DNA of 64,000 nt from Candidatus Rokuibacteriota bacterium (lineage in GTDB: Bacteria; Methylomirabilota; Methylomirabilia; Rokubacteriales; CSP1-6). How positions within the stretch are numbered: the first letter of the stretch is position 1; every line of letters begins with the position of its first letter. Below, piece after piece: positions 17,409-25,796 of this stretch. The stretch is from positions 62,001 to 126,000 of the forward strand of contig QHSU01000063.1 in the NCBI GenBank assembly GCA_003220535.1, given 5' to 3'. Both the position numbers and the translations under genes were made by a program. Below the pieces are notes generated by a model. The model had not been told where the DNA came from, searched no databases, and was given only the letters and a program-made list of their open reading frames with translations.

Positions 17409-18431
17409 TCACGGGCTGGGGTTGGTCCAGAGGATGATGATGAGGGTACCGGAGCCGTGACGCGGGCCGCCGATCACGGCGGGGTTGCCCGACTGCGCCT
17501 GGATGTTCGTCGTGAGCTCTGCGACGCTGCTCTTGACGAGACGGACGTTGAACGTCACGGCGCCGCCGCGCACGCCCTGCGGCGTGACCTCGAGGCGGCG
17601 ATCGCCCGGCACCGGCCACCGCTGGGTCGTTCCCACGGGCACCTCGGCCCGATAGCGCTCGAGCGAGGTGTAGTTGTTGTAACGGAAGAGCTGACGAAGC
17701 TTCGGCAGAAAGGCCTCCAGCCGCTCGTCGGGCGGCTCCGGGGCGCGGCTCGATCCGCCGGGCGGCGGCCCGTCGCTGGCGAGGACGATCCGGGTACCGA
17801 ACCGGACGATCTGCTGCGCGTCGGCCACCGCGGCGCCGGCGAGCGCCAGCAGCAGCGCCAGGACCAGAACCAGCAGCGGCCCGAGAGCGTCTCGCAGGCG
17901 TCGGCGCGCGTTGTGCAGCCGCGACATCACGGTGCCCATCGGTATGTTCAACACCTCCGCGATCTCGCGGTACGAAAGCCCTTCGAGATCACTCAACATG
18001 ATAATGGTCCGGTGTGGCTCCGACAAAGTCGCCAGCGCCTGCCCGATCCGCTCGCGCTCCTCGACCTGTGTGGCGTTGGTGTCGGGCGCGGTCCCCTGAT
18101 CGACCAGCGCCCGGTCCCAGTCCTTCTCCTCCACACGCTCGGTCCCGAACGCGCGGCCGCGGGCCGCGTGCTGGCGGGCGCGGTCCCGGGCGACGTTCAT
18201 CACGATCCGAAAGAGCCAGGTGTAGAACGCGGAGTCCCCGCGGAACGCCCCGAGCGCCTGGTAGGCGCGGATGAACGCGTCCTGGGCGACGTCCCACGCC
18301 TCTTCCGAATCGCGCAGGATGTTGTAGGCGAGACGGTAGACGCGCTGGCGATACTTCTCGACGAGCGGCTCGAAGGCCGCCAGGTCGCCGGCGCGGCACC
18401 GCTCGATCAGGGCCGCTTCGTCGCTGTCCAC
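17409..18431 (-). CDS. ECF sigma factor fused to an exported domain
   Basis: A 340-residue protein. Residues 1-185 form a complete extracytoplasmic-function sigma factor: region 2 at about 20-85 (YRLAYNILRDSEEAWDVAQDAF) and region 4 at about 128-180 (GLSYREIAEVLNIPMGTVMSRL). Without a stop, it runs into a hydrophobic stretch (GPLLVLVLALLLALAGAAVADA, 184-205) and a roughly 135-residue domain of unknown function. Met169, inside the region 4 recognition helix, would start a textbook signal peptide ending ADA-Q. The gene may therefore encode a membrane-tethered sigma factor or, by internal initiation, a separate exported protein. The start is GTG. Confidence 0.85.
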   Translation of the reverse strand: MDSDEAALIERCRAGDLAAFEPLVEKYRQRVYRLAYNILRDSEEAWDVAQDAFIRAYQALGAFRGDSAFYTWLFRIVMNVARDRARQHAARGRAFGTERVEEKDWDRALVDQGTAPDTNATQVEERERIGQALATLSEPHRTIIMLSDLEGLSYREIAEVLNIPMGTVMSRLHNARRRLRDALGPLLVLVLALLLALAGAAVADAQQIVRFGTRIVLASDGPPPGGSSRAPEPPDERLEAFLPKLRQLFRYNNYTSLERYRAEVPVGTTQRWPVPGDRRLEVTPQGVRGGAVTFNVRLVKSSVAELTTNIQAQSGNPAVIGGPRHGSGTLIIILWTNPSP

Positions 18432-18490
18432 GTGGATTCACCCGCTCGCCCTCCTCGTCGTCGGTTAGACGACGGGGCGGCGACGCCGAT

Positions 18491-18943
18491 TCACCTTCGT
18501 GGAATCGGTCGGCGCGAGACCGAGGCCAGCGCATCGAAGCCGAGCAGATAGCTCTGCGGACCGAATCCCGAGATCTGCCCGCGCGCGACAGCGGCGATCA
18601 CGGAATAGCGCCGGAACTCCTCGCGTGCGTGCACGTTGGACAGGTGGACCTCGACGACGGGCAGCGTGATCGCGGCGACGGCGTCGCGGAGCGCGATCGA
18701 GTAGTGGGTGAACGCGCCGGGGTTGAAGACGACGCCGGCGAATCCCTCGCGCTGAGCCGCCTGGAGCCAGTCGATCAGCTGGCCCTCGTGATTGGACTGG
18801 CGGCACTCGACCGAGTCGCCCCGGCGCCGCGCGTGGTCGCGCAGCATCCGGTCGACCTGCGCGAGCGTCACGCGACCGTACACGCCGGGCTCGCGAGTAC
18901 CGAGGAGATTCAGGTTCGGGCCGTGCAGCACCAGGACCTTCAT
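18491..18943 (-). CDS. aroQ: type II 3-dehydroquinate dehydratase
   Basis: A 150-residue enzyme that converts 3-dehydroquinate to 3-dehydroshikimate in the shikimate pathway. All type II signatures are present: [17 protein letters not shown] (catalytic Tyr22 in VYG), [15 protein letters not shown], and [14 protein letters not shown] with the catalytic His. Length is exactly that of the dodecameric family. No other shikimate gene is nearby. It lies between the sigma factor and the ZIP gene, on the same strand as both. Confidence 0.96.
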   Translation of the reverse strand: MKVLVLHGPNLNLLGTREPGVYGRVTLAQVDRMLRDHARRRGDSVECRQSNHEGQLIDWLQAAQREGFAGVVFNPGAFTHYSIALRDAVAAITLPVVEVHLSNVHAREEFRRYSVIAAVARGQISGFGPQSYLLGFDALASVSRRPIPRR

Positions 18944-18962
18944 GGCGAGCGCGAGAGTAGCA

Positions 18963-19709
18963 TCAGTGGGCGCCGAGCGGCGAGACGAGCCAGTCGGCGA
19001 GGGCGAACAGCACGAGCCCCGCGAAGACCGTCCAGCCGAGCGCGGGCCCGCCCTCGCGGTTCACCTCGGGAATGAGATCCGACGCGGCCACGTAGATGGT
19101 GACGCCGGCGGAGAGCGCCAGCGCGTACGCGACGTGGTGCTCGGCCACGAGGCTGGTCGCGACCGCGCCCGCGACCGTGAGCACGCCGAGCAGCGCGCCG
19201 GCGCCGGCCGCCGCCGTGCGCGACTGGCCGCCGGCCAGCATGATCGACGCGATCGTGAAGCCCTCGGGCACCTTGTGGGCGACCACCGCGATCGACAAGA
19301 GCGTGCCGAGCGCGGGCCCGATCATGAAGCCGGCGGCGATCGCGACGCCGTCGAAGAGCGTGTGAACACCCAGACCCAGGAGCGCCAGATAACCGGCCGA
19401 AGGACGGAGCAAGGCCTCGGGGTGATTCTCCTCGCCGAAGTGGAAGTGGGGCGCCACGGTGTGCTCGAAGAGGTGCACGCCGAAGTAGCCGACCAGGACG
19501 AAGAGGAACGCGTGCGGCACCTGCGTGCTCTCCGGCAGCATCCGCACGAACGCCGCCGCCAGCATGAACCCCGCCCCGCCGGCGACGAAATAGCGGAGCG
19601 GCGCCAGGCCTTTCTGGTGCGCGGTCGTCACGAGCAGCGCCCCCGCGAGATCAGAGGCGGCCGCGACAGCCACGAACGCCCACTGTGCTAACATGTTGCG
19701 CTGGAGCAT
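18963..19709 (-). CDS. ZIP family divalent metal transporter
   Basis: A 248-residue membrane protein of the ZIP family (zinc and related divalent metal uptake). The two metal-site helices are clear: [12 protein letters not shown] at about residue 117 and [11 protein letters not shown] at about 145. About eight membrane segments can be traced, with a His-rich loop ([14 protein letters not shown]) before the first metal helix. The start at ATG 19709 is only three bases from the divergent gspE start; ATG 19694 is an alternative. The promoter must lie inside gspE, or the starts are wrong. Confidence 0.9.
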   Translation of the reverse strand: MLQRNMLAQWAFVAVAAASDLAGALLVTTAHQKGLAPLRYFVAGGAGFMLAAAFVRMLPESTQVPHAFLFVLVGYFGVHLFEHTVAPHFHFGEENHPEALLRPSAGYLALLGLGVHTLFDGVAIAAGFMIGPALGTLLSIAVVAHKVPEGFTIASIMLAGGQSRTAAAGAGALLGVLTVAGAVATSLVAEHHVAYALALSAGVTIYVAASDLIPEVNREGGPALGWTVFAGLVLFALADWLVSPLGAH

Positions 19710-19712
19710 AGC

Positions 19713-21407
19713 ATGGGCATTGCGGCATCGACCCGGCGCCTCGGTGAACTCCTGATCGCGGACGGTGTGACGACCCCCGACATGGTCGCCCGAGCCCTGG
19801 CGCGCATCCAGACGACGGGCGAGACGCTCGGCGAAGCGCTGGTGGCCCTCGGCGGGGTCTCGCGCGAAGACGTGCTCAAGGCCGTCGCGCTACAGCAGAA
19901 CCTGCCCTATCTCTTCCGCGGCGAGTTCCCCTCGGCGCTGCCGGTGCTCAAGGCCGTCTCGCCCAAGTACCTCCGGCAGTACCTGGTGTGTCCGATCAGC
20001 GTCGACGCGGGCACGCTGACGGTGGCGACGGCGGACCCCCTCAATCCCCTGATCATCGACGACCTCCGCCAGAGCACCGGGCTCGACGTGAAGGTAATGG
20101 TGAGCTCGCCCGAGGCGATCCTGGAAGCGATCGACCACACGTACGACGGTTCGGCGACGCCGCTGCAGCGCATCGTCGAGGGCATGGAAGACGATCGCGG
20201 CCCGGACGGGGACGAGGACGTCAATCACCTGCGCGACATGGCGTTCGAGGCGCCGGTCGTCCGGCTCGTGAACCTCCTCATCGAGAACGCCATCAACGCG
20301 GAGGCCTCGGACATCCACATCGAGCCGTTCGAGGACACGCTCCGCATCCGCTACCGCATCGACGGGATCCTGTTCGATCAGGAGTCGCCACCCCGCAGGC
20401 TCCAGGCCGCCGTGACCTCGCGCGTGAAGCTCATGGCCGAGATGAACATCGCGGAGCGACGGCTGCCCCAGGACGGGCGCATTCGCGTCACGCTCCACAA
20501 CCGCCGGGTGGACATCCGATCCTCCACGATCCCGACGGTGCACGGCGAGTCGATCGTCATGCGCCTGCTCGATCGTCAGAGCGTGTTCCTGCCCCTCGAG
20601 AAGCTCGGCTTCGCGCCGTCGATGCTTCCGCGCTTCGAGTCGCTGATCCACCGGCCGCACGGCATCCTGCTCGTCACGGGGCCGACGGGATCCGGGAAGA
20701 CGACGACGCTCTACGGCGCGCTCGACAAGATCAATTCGCCAGATCGCAAGATCATCACCGTGGAGGACCCGGTCGAGTACCAGCTGAAGGGGGTCAACCA
20801 GATCGCCGTCAAGCCGAAGATCGGCCTGACCTTCGCCACCGGGCTCCGGCACATCGTCCGCCAGGACCCCGATGTCATCCTGATCGGCGAGATCCGCGAC
20901 CTGGAGACGGCCGAGATCGCGATCCAGGCGTCGCTGACCGGCCACCTGGTCTTCTCGACGCTCCACACCAACGACGCGCCGGGCGCGATCACCCGGTTGC
21001 AAGATATGGGGGTCGAGCCCTATCTCGTCGCCTCGGTGCTGGAAGGCGTCCTCGCCCAGCGTCTCGTTCGTCGCATCTGCACGACGTGCCGCGCGCCCGA
21101 GACGCCGCCGGCCGCCGACCTCAACGCGCTCGGTATCGCCGGGGCGGACGGGACCAAGCTCTTCCGCGGCCGCGGGTGCGACGAGTGCCGAGGCACGGGC
21201 TATCGCGGGCGGACAGGGATCTACGAGCTATTCCCGATCACCGAGGACGCGCGCAGCCTCATCCTCCGCCGCGCACCGACGCGTGACATCCGCCGGGTGG
21301 CGCTCGAGGCGGGAATGGTCACACTCAGGCTCGACGGGTGGGCCAAGGCGTGCGCCGGCGTCACCACCGTCGAGGAAATTCTCCGAGTCACTCAGGAAGA
21401 CGCCTAG
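19713..21407 (+). CDS. gspE: type II secretion ATPase GspE
   Basis: A 564-residue cytoplasmic ATPase that powers pseudopilus assembly. The N-terminal MshE-type domain (about 1-145) binds the inner-membrane platform. The core has Walker A GPTGSGKT (323-330), EDPVEYQLKGVNQ, the Asp box GEIRDLETAEIA and the His box TGHLVFSTLHTND. A four-Cys zinc site (CTTC near 455 and CDEC near 485) is present, as in GspE/PilB. First gene of the eleven-gene secretion operon. PilB is the alternative name, but the downstream minor pseudopilins and secretin point to type II secretion. Confidence 0.95.
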   Translation: MGIAASTRRLGELLIADGVTTPDMVARALARIQTTGETLGEALVALGGVSREDVLKAVALQQNLPYLFRGEFPSALPVLKAVSPKYLRQYLVCPISVDAGTLTVATADPLNPLIIDDLRQSTGLDVKVMVSSPEAILEAIDHTYDGSATPLQRIVEGMEDDRGPDGDEDVNHLRDMAFEAPVVRLVNLLIENAINAEASDIHIEPFEDTLRIRYRIDGILFDQESPPRRLQAAVTSRVKLMAEMNIAERRLPQDGRIRVTLHNRRVDIRSSTIPTVHGESIVMRLLDRQSVFLPLEKLGFAPSMLPRFESLIHRPHGILLVTGPTGSGKTTTLYGALDKINSPDRKIITVEDPVEYQLKGVNQIAVKPKIGLTFATGLRHIVRQDPDVILIGEIRDLETAEIAIQASLTGHLVFSTLHTNDAPGAITRLQDMGVEPYLVASVLEGVLAQRLVRRICTTCRAPETPPAADLNALGIAGADGTKLFRGRGCDECRGTGYRGRTGIYELFPITEDARSLILRRAPTRDIRRVALEAGMVTLRLDGWAKACAGVTTVEEILRVTQEDA

Positions 21408-21412
21408 GCGCA

Positions 21413-22624
21413 ATGCCCGTTTTCGTCTATCGGGCGGCCGACCGGCGCGGCCAGACGATCGATGGTGTGATGGAGGCGGCCGACGCCCGCGCCGTCGTCG
21501 AGCGGCTGCAGCGTGACTCCTACTTTCCCATCCGGGTCTCCCCGCACGCCGAGCGCCGTAACTGGCTCTCCTTCGGCGGCTCGGCGCGTGTCGGCCAGCG
21601 CGATCTCTTGGCGTTCACCCAGCAACTCGCGACGCTCTTCGAGGCCGGGCTGCCCCTCGACCGGGCGCTGTCCATCCTCGAGGAGCTGGCGGCGAGCCCG
21701 CGCGTCAAGACGATCGTCGCCGACCTGCTCGTGAGCGTGCGCGGCGGCTCCTCGCTGAGCGAGGCGCTCGGCAAGCATCATCCCCGACCGTTCTCGCGGC
21801 TCTACATCAACATGATCCGCGCCGGGGAGCGCGGAGGCGTCCTGGAGCAGACCCTGCGCCGGCTCACCGAGTTCCTCGAGGCGCGTGCCGCGTTCGCCGA
21901 TGCCGTCGTCACGGCCGTCGCCTACCCCGCCGTCGTCTTCACCTTCGGCATCGGCGCCATCGTCTTTCTCATGACGTTCGTGATCCCGCGGTTCGCGACG
22001 ATCTTCGCCGACCTCGGGCAGGCGATCCCGCTGCCGACCCAGATCCTCCTGACGGTCAGCGCCCTCTTCCAAGGGTACTGGTGGGTGGGCGTGCTCGCGA
22101 TCCTGGCCGCGGTTCTCGCCTGGCGCGTGTGGACGGGCAGCCCCCAGGGGCGGCTCCGCTGGGACCAGACGATGCTCGGTCTTCCGCTGATCGGCCCGCT
22201 CGCCATGAAGATCGAGACCGCGCGCTTCGCCCGGACCCTCGGCACGATGCTCAAGAGCGGGGTGCCGGTCATGAGCGCGCTCGCCGTCGTGGGCGACACG
22301 ATGACCAACCACGCGATCGGGCAAGCCGTAGAGCGGCTCGCCGACGGCGTCAAACGGGGCGGGACGCTCGCGGCGGGGATGCAGGCCCAGGCGCCGTTCC
22401 CGTCGCTGGCGATCCACATGGTGCGCGTCGGCGAGGAAACGGGGCGACTCGAAGAGATGCTCCTCAAGGTCGCCGAGACGTTCGAGGCCGACGTCAACAC
22501 CGACCTCAAGCGGGTGCTCCGACTCCTGGAGCCGGTCATCATCTTCAGCATGGGTGTGCTCGTCGCCTTCATCGTCGTGGCGATGATGCTCGCGATCTTC
22601 TCCATCAACGAGATTCCGCTGTGA
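21413..22624 (+). CDS. gspF: type II secretion inner-membrane platform protein GspF
   Basis: A 403-residue inner-membrane protein with two repeated GspF domains, each ending in membrane helices. The first is QQLATLFEAGLPLDRALSIL with AYPAVVFTFGIGAIVFLMTFVIP; the second is ARTLGTMLKSGVPVMSALAVV with the closing AFIVVAMMLAIFSI. ATG 21413 was chosen because AGGAAG lies upstream and the family start MPVFVYRAADRRG follows; a longer frame overlaps gspE. It anchors the ATPase and the pseudopilins. Confidence 0.95.
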   Translation: MPVFVYRAADRRGQTIDGVMEAADARAVVERLQRDSYFPIRVSPHAERRNWLSFGGSARVGQRDLLAFTQQLATLFEAGLPLDRALSILEELAASPRVKTIVADLLVSVRGGSSLSEALGKHHPRPFSRLYINMIRAGERGGVLEQTLRRLTEFLEARAAFADAVVTAVAYPAVVFTFGIGAIVFLMTFVIPRFATIFADLGQAIPLPTQILLTVSALFQGYWWVGVLAILAAVLAWRVWTGSPQGRLRWDQTMLGLPLIGPLAMKIETARFARTLGTMLKSGVPVMSALAVVGDTMTNHAIGQAVERLADGVKRGGTLAAGMQAQAPFPSLAIHMVRVGEETGRLEEMLLKVAETFEADVNTDLKRVLRLLEPVIIFSMGVLVAFIVVAMMLAIFSINEIPL

Positions 22625-22626
22625 GG

Positions 22627-22781
22627 CCGGGACCCCGGCCCGAGCGGGCGCGCCGCAGCCCCTCCGCGACCACGACGGCTCTCACAGATGGTGCGTCGAG
22701 GCAGACGCCGTGCGGCGTCCGCGCGCTGACTACACGGGTCGCGGAGGGGCTGCGGCGCACCCGCTCGGGCCGGGGTCCCGG
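22627..22781. repeat. long inverted repeat between gspF and gspG
   Basis: Two 44-base arms, 22627-22670 and 22738-22781, are reverse complements at 43 of 44 positions and enclose 67 bases. The left arm begins two bases after the gspF stop codon. As RNA it would form a very stable stem-loop within the operon, which could protect or end the gspEF message. As DNA it looks like a miniature inverted-repeat element. I see no target-site duplication and no transposase nearby. Confidence 0.85.
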
Positions 22782-22827
22782 ATTCGCCGATCGACCTGGG
22801 GCGCAACGCGGCTTCATCCGCCGACTC

Positions 22828-23262
22828 GTGGGGCGCGGGCTCGGAGATCAGCGCGGGTTCACGCTGATCGAGCTGCTGGTGGTCATCATCGTGCTCGGAT
22901 TGCTGGTTGGGCTCGTCGGCCCTCGCCTCTTCAGCCGGGTGGGCCAGTCCAAACAGGCGGCGGCGCGGGCGCAGATCGAGTTGCTCGGCGCGGCGCTCGA
23001 TCATTACCGGCTCGACGTCGGCTCGTACCCGAATGCCGGCCAGGGGCTCGACGCGCTCCAGCGGAATCCGAACAGCCCCAACTGGAACGGCCCCTATCTC
23101 AAGAAGGCCGTGCCCAAAGATCCGTGGGGCAATCAGTACAAGTACCGCTGCTGTCCGGGTCAGAACGGCGAGTACGACCTCTGGTCCGAAGGCGCCGACG
23201 GGGCACCGGGCGGCGAGGGTGAAAACGCCGACATCACCTCATGGGACAGCAGCCAGAAATAG
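22828..23262 (+). CDS. gspG: type II secretion major pseudopilin GspG
   Basis: A 144-residue prepilin. The leader M-GRGLGDQRG is cut before F11 of FTLIELLVVIIV, with the key Glu at +5. The C-terminal half has the GspG pattern YPNAGQGLDALQRNP, PYLKKAVPKDPWGNQYKY and a final YDLWSEGADGAPGGEGENADI with the usual calcium-site Asp residues. I set the start at GTG 22828, the only start near the leader; a long upstream frame runs through the inverted repeat and is not credible. No strong ribosome site is visible. Confidence 0.92.
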   Translation: MGRGLGDQRGFTLIELLVVIIVLGLLVGLVGPRLFSRVGQSKQAAARAQIELLGAALDHYRLDVGSYPNAGQGLDALQRNPNSPNWNGPYLKKAVPKDPWGNQYKYRCCPGQNGEYDLWSEGADGAPGGEGENADITSWDSSQK

Positions 23263-23690
23263 ATTCCCGAGGCTTCACACTCCTCGAGCTGATCATCACG
23301 CTGCTGGTCGTCGCGGTCGCGGTGGGACTGGTCGCACCGACGATCGGCCGCAGCACGGAGGGGATGCGAGCCCGCGCGGAGGTCGCCGGCTTCTCGGCGA
23401 CGCTCCGCCACGCGCGTGAGCAGGCGATCACGACGCGGCAGGCGCACACTGTCGTCTTCAATCCGGGCAGCCGACTCCTGACGGTCACGACCGGTGAGGA
23501 CGAGGTCCGGTGGACGCGCGCCCTCTCCGCCCGCGTGACGGTCGAAGCCATGACACCGGACGCGCTGACGGTTCGCTTCCAGCCGCAGGGCACGTCCAGC
23601 GGCGGCGAGTTCCGCCTCAGCTCCGCGAACGTCAGCTATCGCGTCAGCGTCGATGCGGTCACCGGCCGCGTGCGCAACTACCGAGAATGA
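23241..23690 (+). CDS. gspH: type II secretion minor pseudopilin GspH
   Basis: A 149-residue prepilin with leader MGQQPEIDSRG cut before FTLLELIITLLVVAVAV (Glu at +5). The GspH domain follows (TLRHAREQAITTRQAHTVVFNPGSR and a beta-rich C terminus). It overlaps the end of gspG by 22 bases, a sign of coupled translation. It is expected to sit near the pseudopilus tip. Confidence 0.9.
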   Translation: MGQQPEIDSRGFTLLELIITLLVVAVAVGLVAPTIGRSTEGMRARAEVAGFSATLRHAREQAITTRQAHTVVFNPGSRLLTVTTGEDEVRWTRALSARVTVEAMTPDALTVRFQPQGTSSGGEFRLSSANVSYRVSVDAVTGRVRNYRE

Positions 23691-24127
23691 GCCCCTTCGC
23701 TCGGACGCGCGTCGACGCCGAGGGCACCCGCTCGCGGTGGACTGCCGGCTTCACACTCCTCGAAGTGCTGGTCGCGTTCGCGATCCTGAGCATCGCGGTG
23801 GTCGCGCTCATCCAGGGATTCGCGCAAGGGCTGCGTCTCTTGAAGACCGCCGGCGATCACCAGCAGGCCGCGCTGCTCGCCGACCAGAAGGCCCGCGAGG
23901 TGGTCATCCCGGTCGAGGGCCACGACCAGGGCCGGGAGGGCGCGTTCGACTGGGAACGCGTCGTCACCGTCGTGGAGGCGCCCGATCTCCGGCGCACACC
24001 GGCGACCCGGAAGTGGCACGTCTACCAGATCGACGTCAAGGTCCGCTGGGGCGACAAACGCGGGGTCGAGATCGTCACCCTCCGCACGTCGGCCGAGAAG
24101 GCGCCGCCGGCGGGAGCGACCCGGTGA
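23687..24127 (+). CDS. gspI: type II secretion minor pseudopilin GspI
   Basis: A 146-residue prepilin with a longer leader (21 residues ending in TAG) cut before FTLLEVLVAFAILSIAVVAL. Start ATG 23687 overlaps the gspH stop as ATGA; the frame open further upstream is out of context. GspI nucleates the pseudopilus tip with GspJ and GspK. Position between gspH and gspJ and the V-A-F-A-I-L-S segment support the assignment more than the divergent C-terminal part does. Confidence 0.88.
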   Translation: MSPFARTRVDAEGTRSRWTAGFTLLEVLVAFAILSIAVVALIQGFAQGLRLLKTAGDHQQAALLADQKAREVVIPVEGHDQGREGAFDWERVVTVVEAPDLRRTPATRKWHVYQIDVKVRWGDKRGVEIVTLRTSAEKAPPAGATR

Positions 24128-24738
24128 GGCGGGACGAGCGCGGCTTCACCCTGCTCGAGCTCTTGCTGGCGCTCGCCATCGTCGGCGCGCTCGTCGTGAT
24201 CGCATTCGGCAGCGTTCGGATCGCGCTCGCAGCCTGGCGTCAGGGCGAGGATCGTGCGGAGGCCTACCAGCACCTGCGCGGCGTCTCGCTCTCGCTGGCC
24301 CGTTCGGTCGGCGCCGTGTACCCGTACAACGCGCCGCTGTCAGACGGACCGACCGCGGTGCTGCTCTTCGGCGGCACCGAGGCTCGCCTCGAGTTCGTGA
24401 CGCAGGCCGCGCCCTACCCGGGGTCGACGCCCGTCGCGTTCACCGCCGTCGTCTTCGAGCTCGGCAAGGACGAGCGCCGTGGCCTCGTCATCCGCCAGCG
24501 CGTGCTGCCGAACCGGAATCCGTTCACCGACAGCGAGGTCGTCTTCAACGATCCGACCCTGACCGAGCTCTCGTTCAGCTACCTGGACGAGAACGGGAGC
24601 TGGCAGGACACGTGGGAGACCGATACCCAAAAGCGCCTTCCCCGAGCGATCCGCATCAGTGTGGGTGGAACCGTGGGCGGCCGTGTCCAGGCGCTCTTGC
24701 CCATGACCGTGCCGCTCCGGGTGGGCACCGACCAATGA
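24124..24738 (+). CDS. gspJ: type II secretion minor pseudopilin GspJ
   Basis: A 204-residue prepilin with the very short leader MRRDERG before FTLLELLLALAIVGALVVIAF. The start is GTG 24124, overlapping the gspI stop (GTGA). The larger size among minor pseudopilins and a late stretch ELSFSYLDENGSWQDTWE fit GspJ. Its stop codon overlaps the ATG of the class A mini-ORF repeat that follows. Confidence 0.88.
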   Translation: MRRDERGFTLLELLLALAIVGALVVIAFGSVRIALAAWRQGEDRAEAYQHLRGVSLSLARSVGAVYPYNAPLSDGPTAVLLFGGTEARLEFVTQAAPYPGSTPVAFTAVVFELGKDERRGLVIRQRVLPNRNPFTDSEVVFNDPTLTELSFSYLDENGSWQDTWETDTQKRLPRAIRISVGGTVGGRVQALLPMTVPLRVGTDQ

Positions 24739-24815
24739 TGGCCGTGCGAGCCGAGGTCGTTCGACGGACGAGGCGAGCGCTTCAATCGCCCGGAATCGTG
24801 CGAGGCGAGCGAGCG
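24738..24815 (+). repeat. post-stop mini-ORF repeat, class A, between gspJ and gspK
   Basis: ATG 24738 overlaps the gspJ stop (TGATG) and opens the frame MAVRAEVVRRTRRALQ, followed by ten more codons that run in frame into gspK. The sequence CGAGCCGAGGTCGTTCGACG and the later GCGAGCGCTTCAA match the elements at 1870-2028 and 6732-6828 in order and reading frame. If translated from 24738, GspK would carry a 26-residue basic extension ahead of its leader. Confidence 0.65.
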
Positions 24816-25757
24816 ATGACATCCGCGCCGACGAAGAACGAGCGCGGGTTCGCGCTGCTCATCGTCCTGCTCGTGCTGGCGCTGGTGGCGGTCCTCGGCG
24901 CGGAGTTCGCGTACTCGATGCGGCTCGAGGCGTCGGCCGTACGCGCCTACAAGAACGGGATCATCGGCAGCCACCTGGCCGAAACGGCGCTCGAGCAGGC
25001 GATCCGCGAGATCGTGGCCGACGCCGCGTTCGTCGTCGAGGAGGACGACGGGCTCGTCACCTTCTACACCACCGACCGGCGCCCGCTGCCGAGGCTCCGC
25101 CGGGAAAAGGCCGAGTTCGGCGGCGGACGATATTCCTATCGCATCACCGACGAAGAGGCCCGCCTCAACATCAACTCCTCCCCGCCCGATCGCATCGACC
25201 GGCTGCTGCAGACGCTCGGCCTCGAGAGGGAGGTCCGCGACACGATCGTCGACTCGATCCAGGATTGGCGCGATCCCAACGAGGAGCACCGGGCCAATGG
25301 TGCCGAAAGCGACGACTACTATCTGAAGCTGCCCGTGCCCTACCGTGCGCGCAACGCGAACATCGAGTCGATCACCGAGCTCCTCCAGATCAAGGGCATC
25401 ACTGCGGCGATCTACAACGGTACCAAGGACCGTCCGGGGCTCGCCACCCTCGTCACCGCGCGCGGCTCGGGCCCGGTGAACATGAACACCGCCGGCTCCG
25501 CCGTGCTCAGCGCGCTCGGCCTGTCGAACGCGGAGATCATCGAGATCGTGCAGGGGCGGCACAACGCCGGACCGTTCGCGAGCGTGCCCGGGAAATTCGG
25601 CGGGCGAAACATGAGCGTGGCCACGCGCACATTCCGCATCGAGGCGGAGGGCATCGTGGACGAGCGGGTGGCGGCGCGGCTGACCGCGATCGTCCAGAAG
25701 CGGACCGACAGCGACCCGCCCTCCGCCGTCGTCCTCGAATGGTCAGGGCCCCGTTGA
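24816..25757 (+). CDS. gspK: type II secretion minor pseudopilin GspK
   Basis: A 313-residue pseudopilin, the large tip subunit. The leader MTSAPTKNERG is cut before FALLIVLLVLALVAV; position +5 is Ile and not Glu, as is normal for GspK. The body has LAETALEQAIREI, DEEARLNINS, IVDSIQDWRDPNE and two helix-hairpin-helix-like SAM blocks (SITELLQIKGI and VLSALGLSNAEIIE). I chose ATG 24816 because GAGG precedes it and it gives a normal leader; ATG 24738 would add the repeat-encoded extension. Confidence 0.9.
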   Translation: MTSAPTKNERGFALLIVLLVLALVAVLGAEFAYSMRLEASAVRAYKNGIIGSHLAETALEQAIREIVADAAFVVEEDDGLVTFYTTDRRPLPRLRREKAEFGGGRYSYRITDEEARLNINSSPPDRIDRLLQTLGLEREVRDTIVDSIQDWRDPNEEHRANGAESDDYYLKLPVPYRARNANIESITELLQIKGITAAIYNGTKDRPGLATLVTARGSGPVNMNTAGSAVLSALGLSNAEIIEIVQGRHNAGPFASVPGKFGGRNMSVATRTFRIEAEGIVDERVAARLTAIVQKRTDSDPPSAVVLEWSGPR

Positions 25758-25796
25758 CTTTTTCCAACTACCTGTGAGAGGTGGTAGGCTACGGCG

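Noticed and set aside
17927..17929. Separate gene starting at Met169 of the sigma factor, listed as its own feature
   Set aside because: Without evidence of internal initiation I kept one gene and reported the alternative as a finding.
22081..22827. N-terminal extension of GspG
   Set aside because: The in-phase frame runs back through gspF and the inverted repeat; a prepilin leader is normally short and GTG 22828 supplies one.
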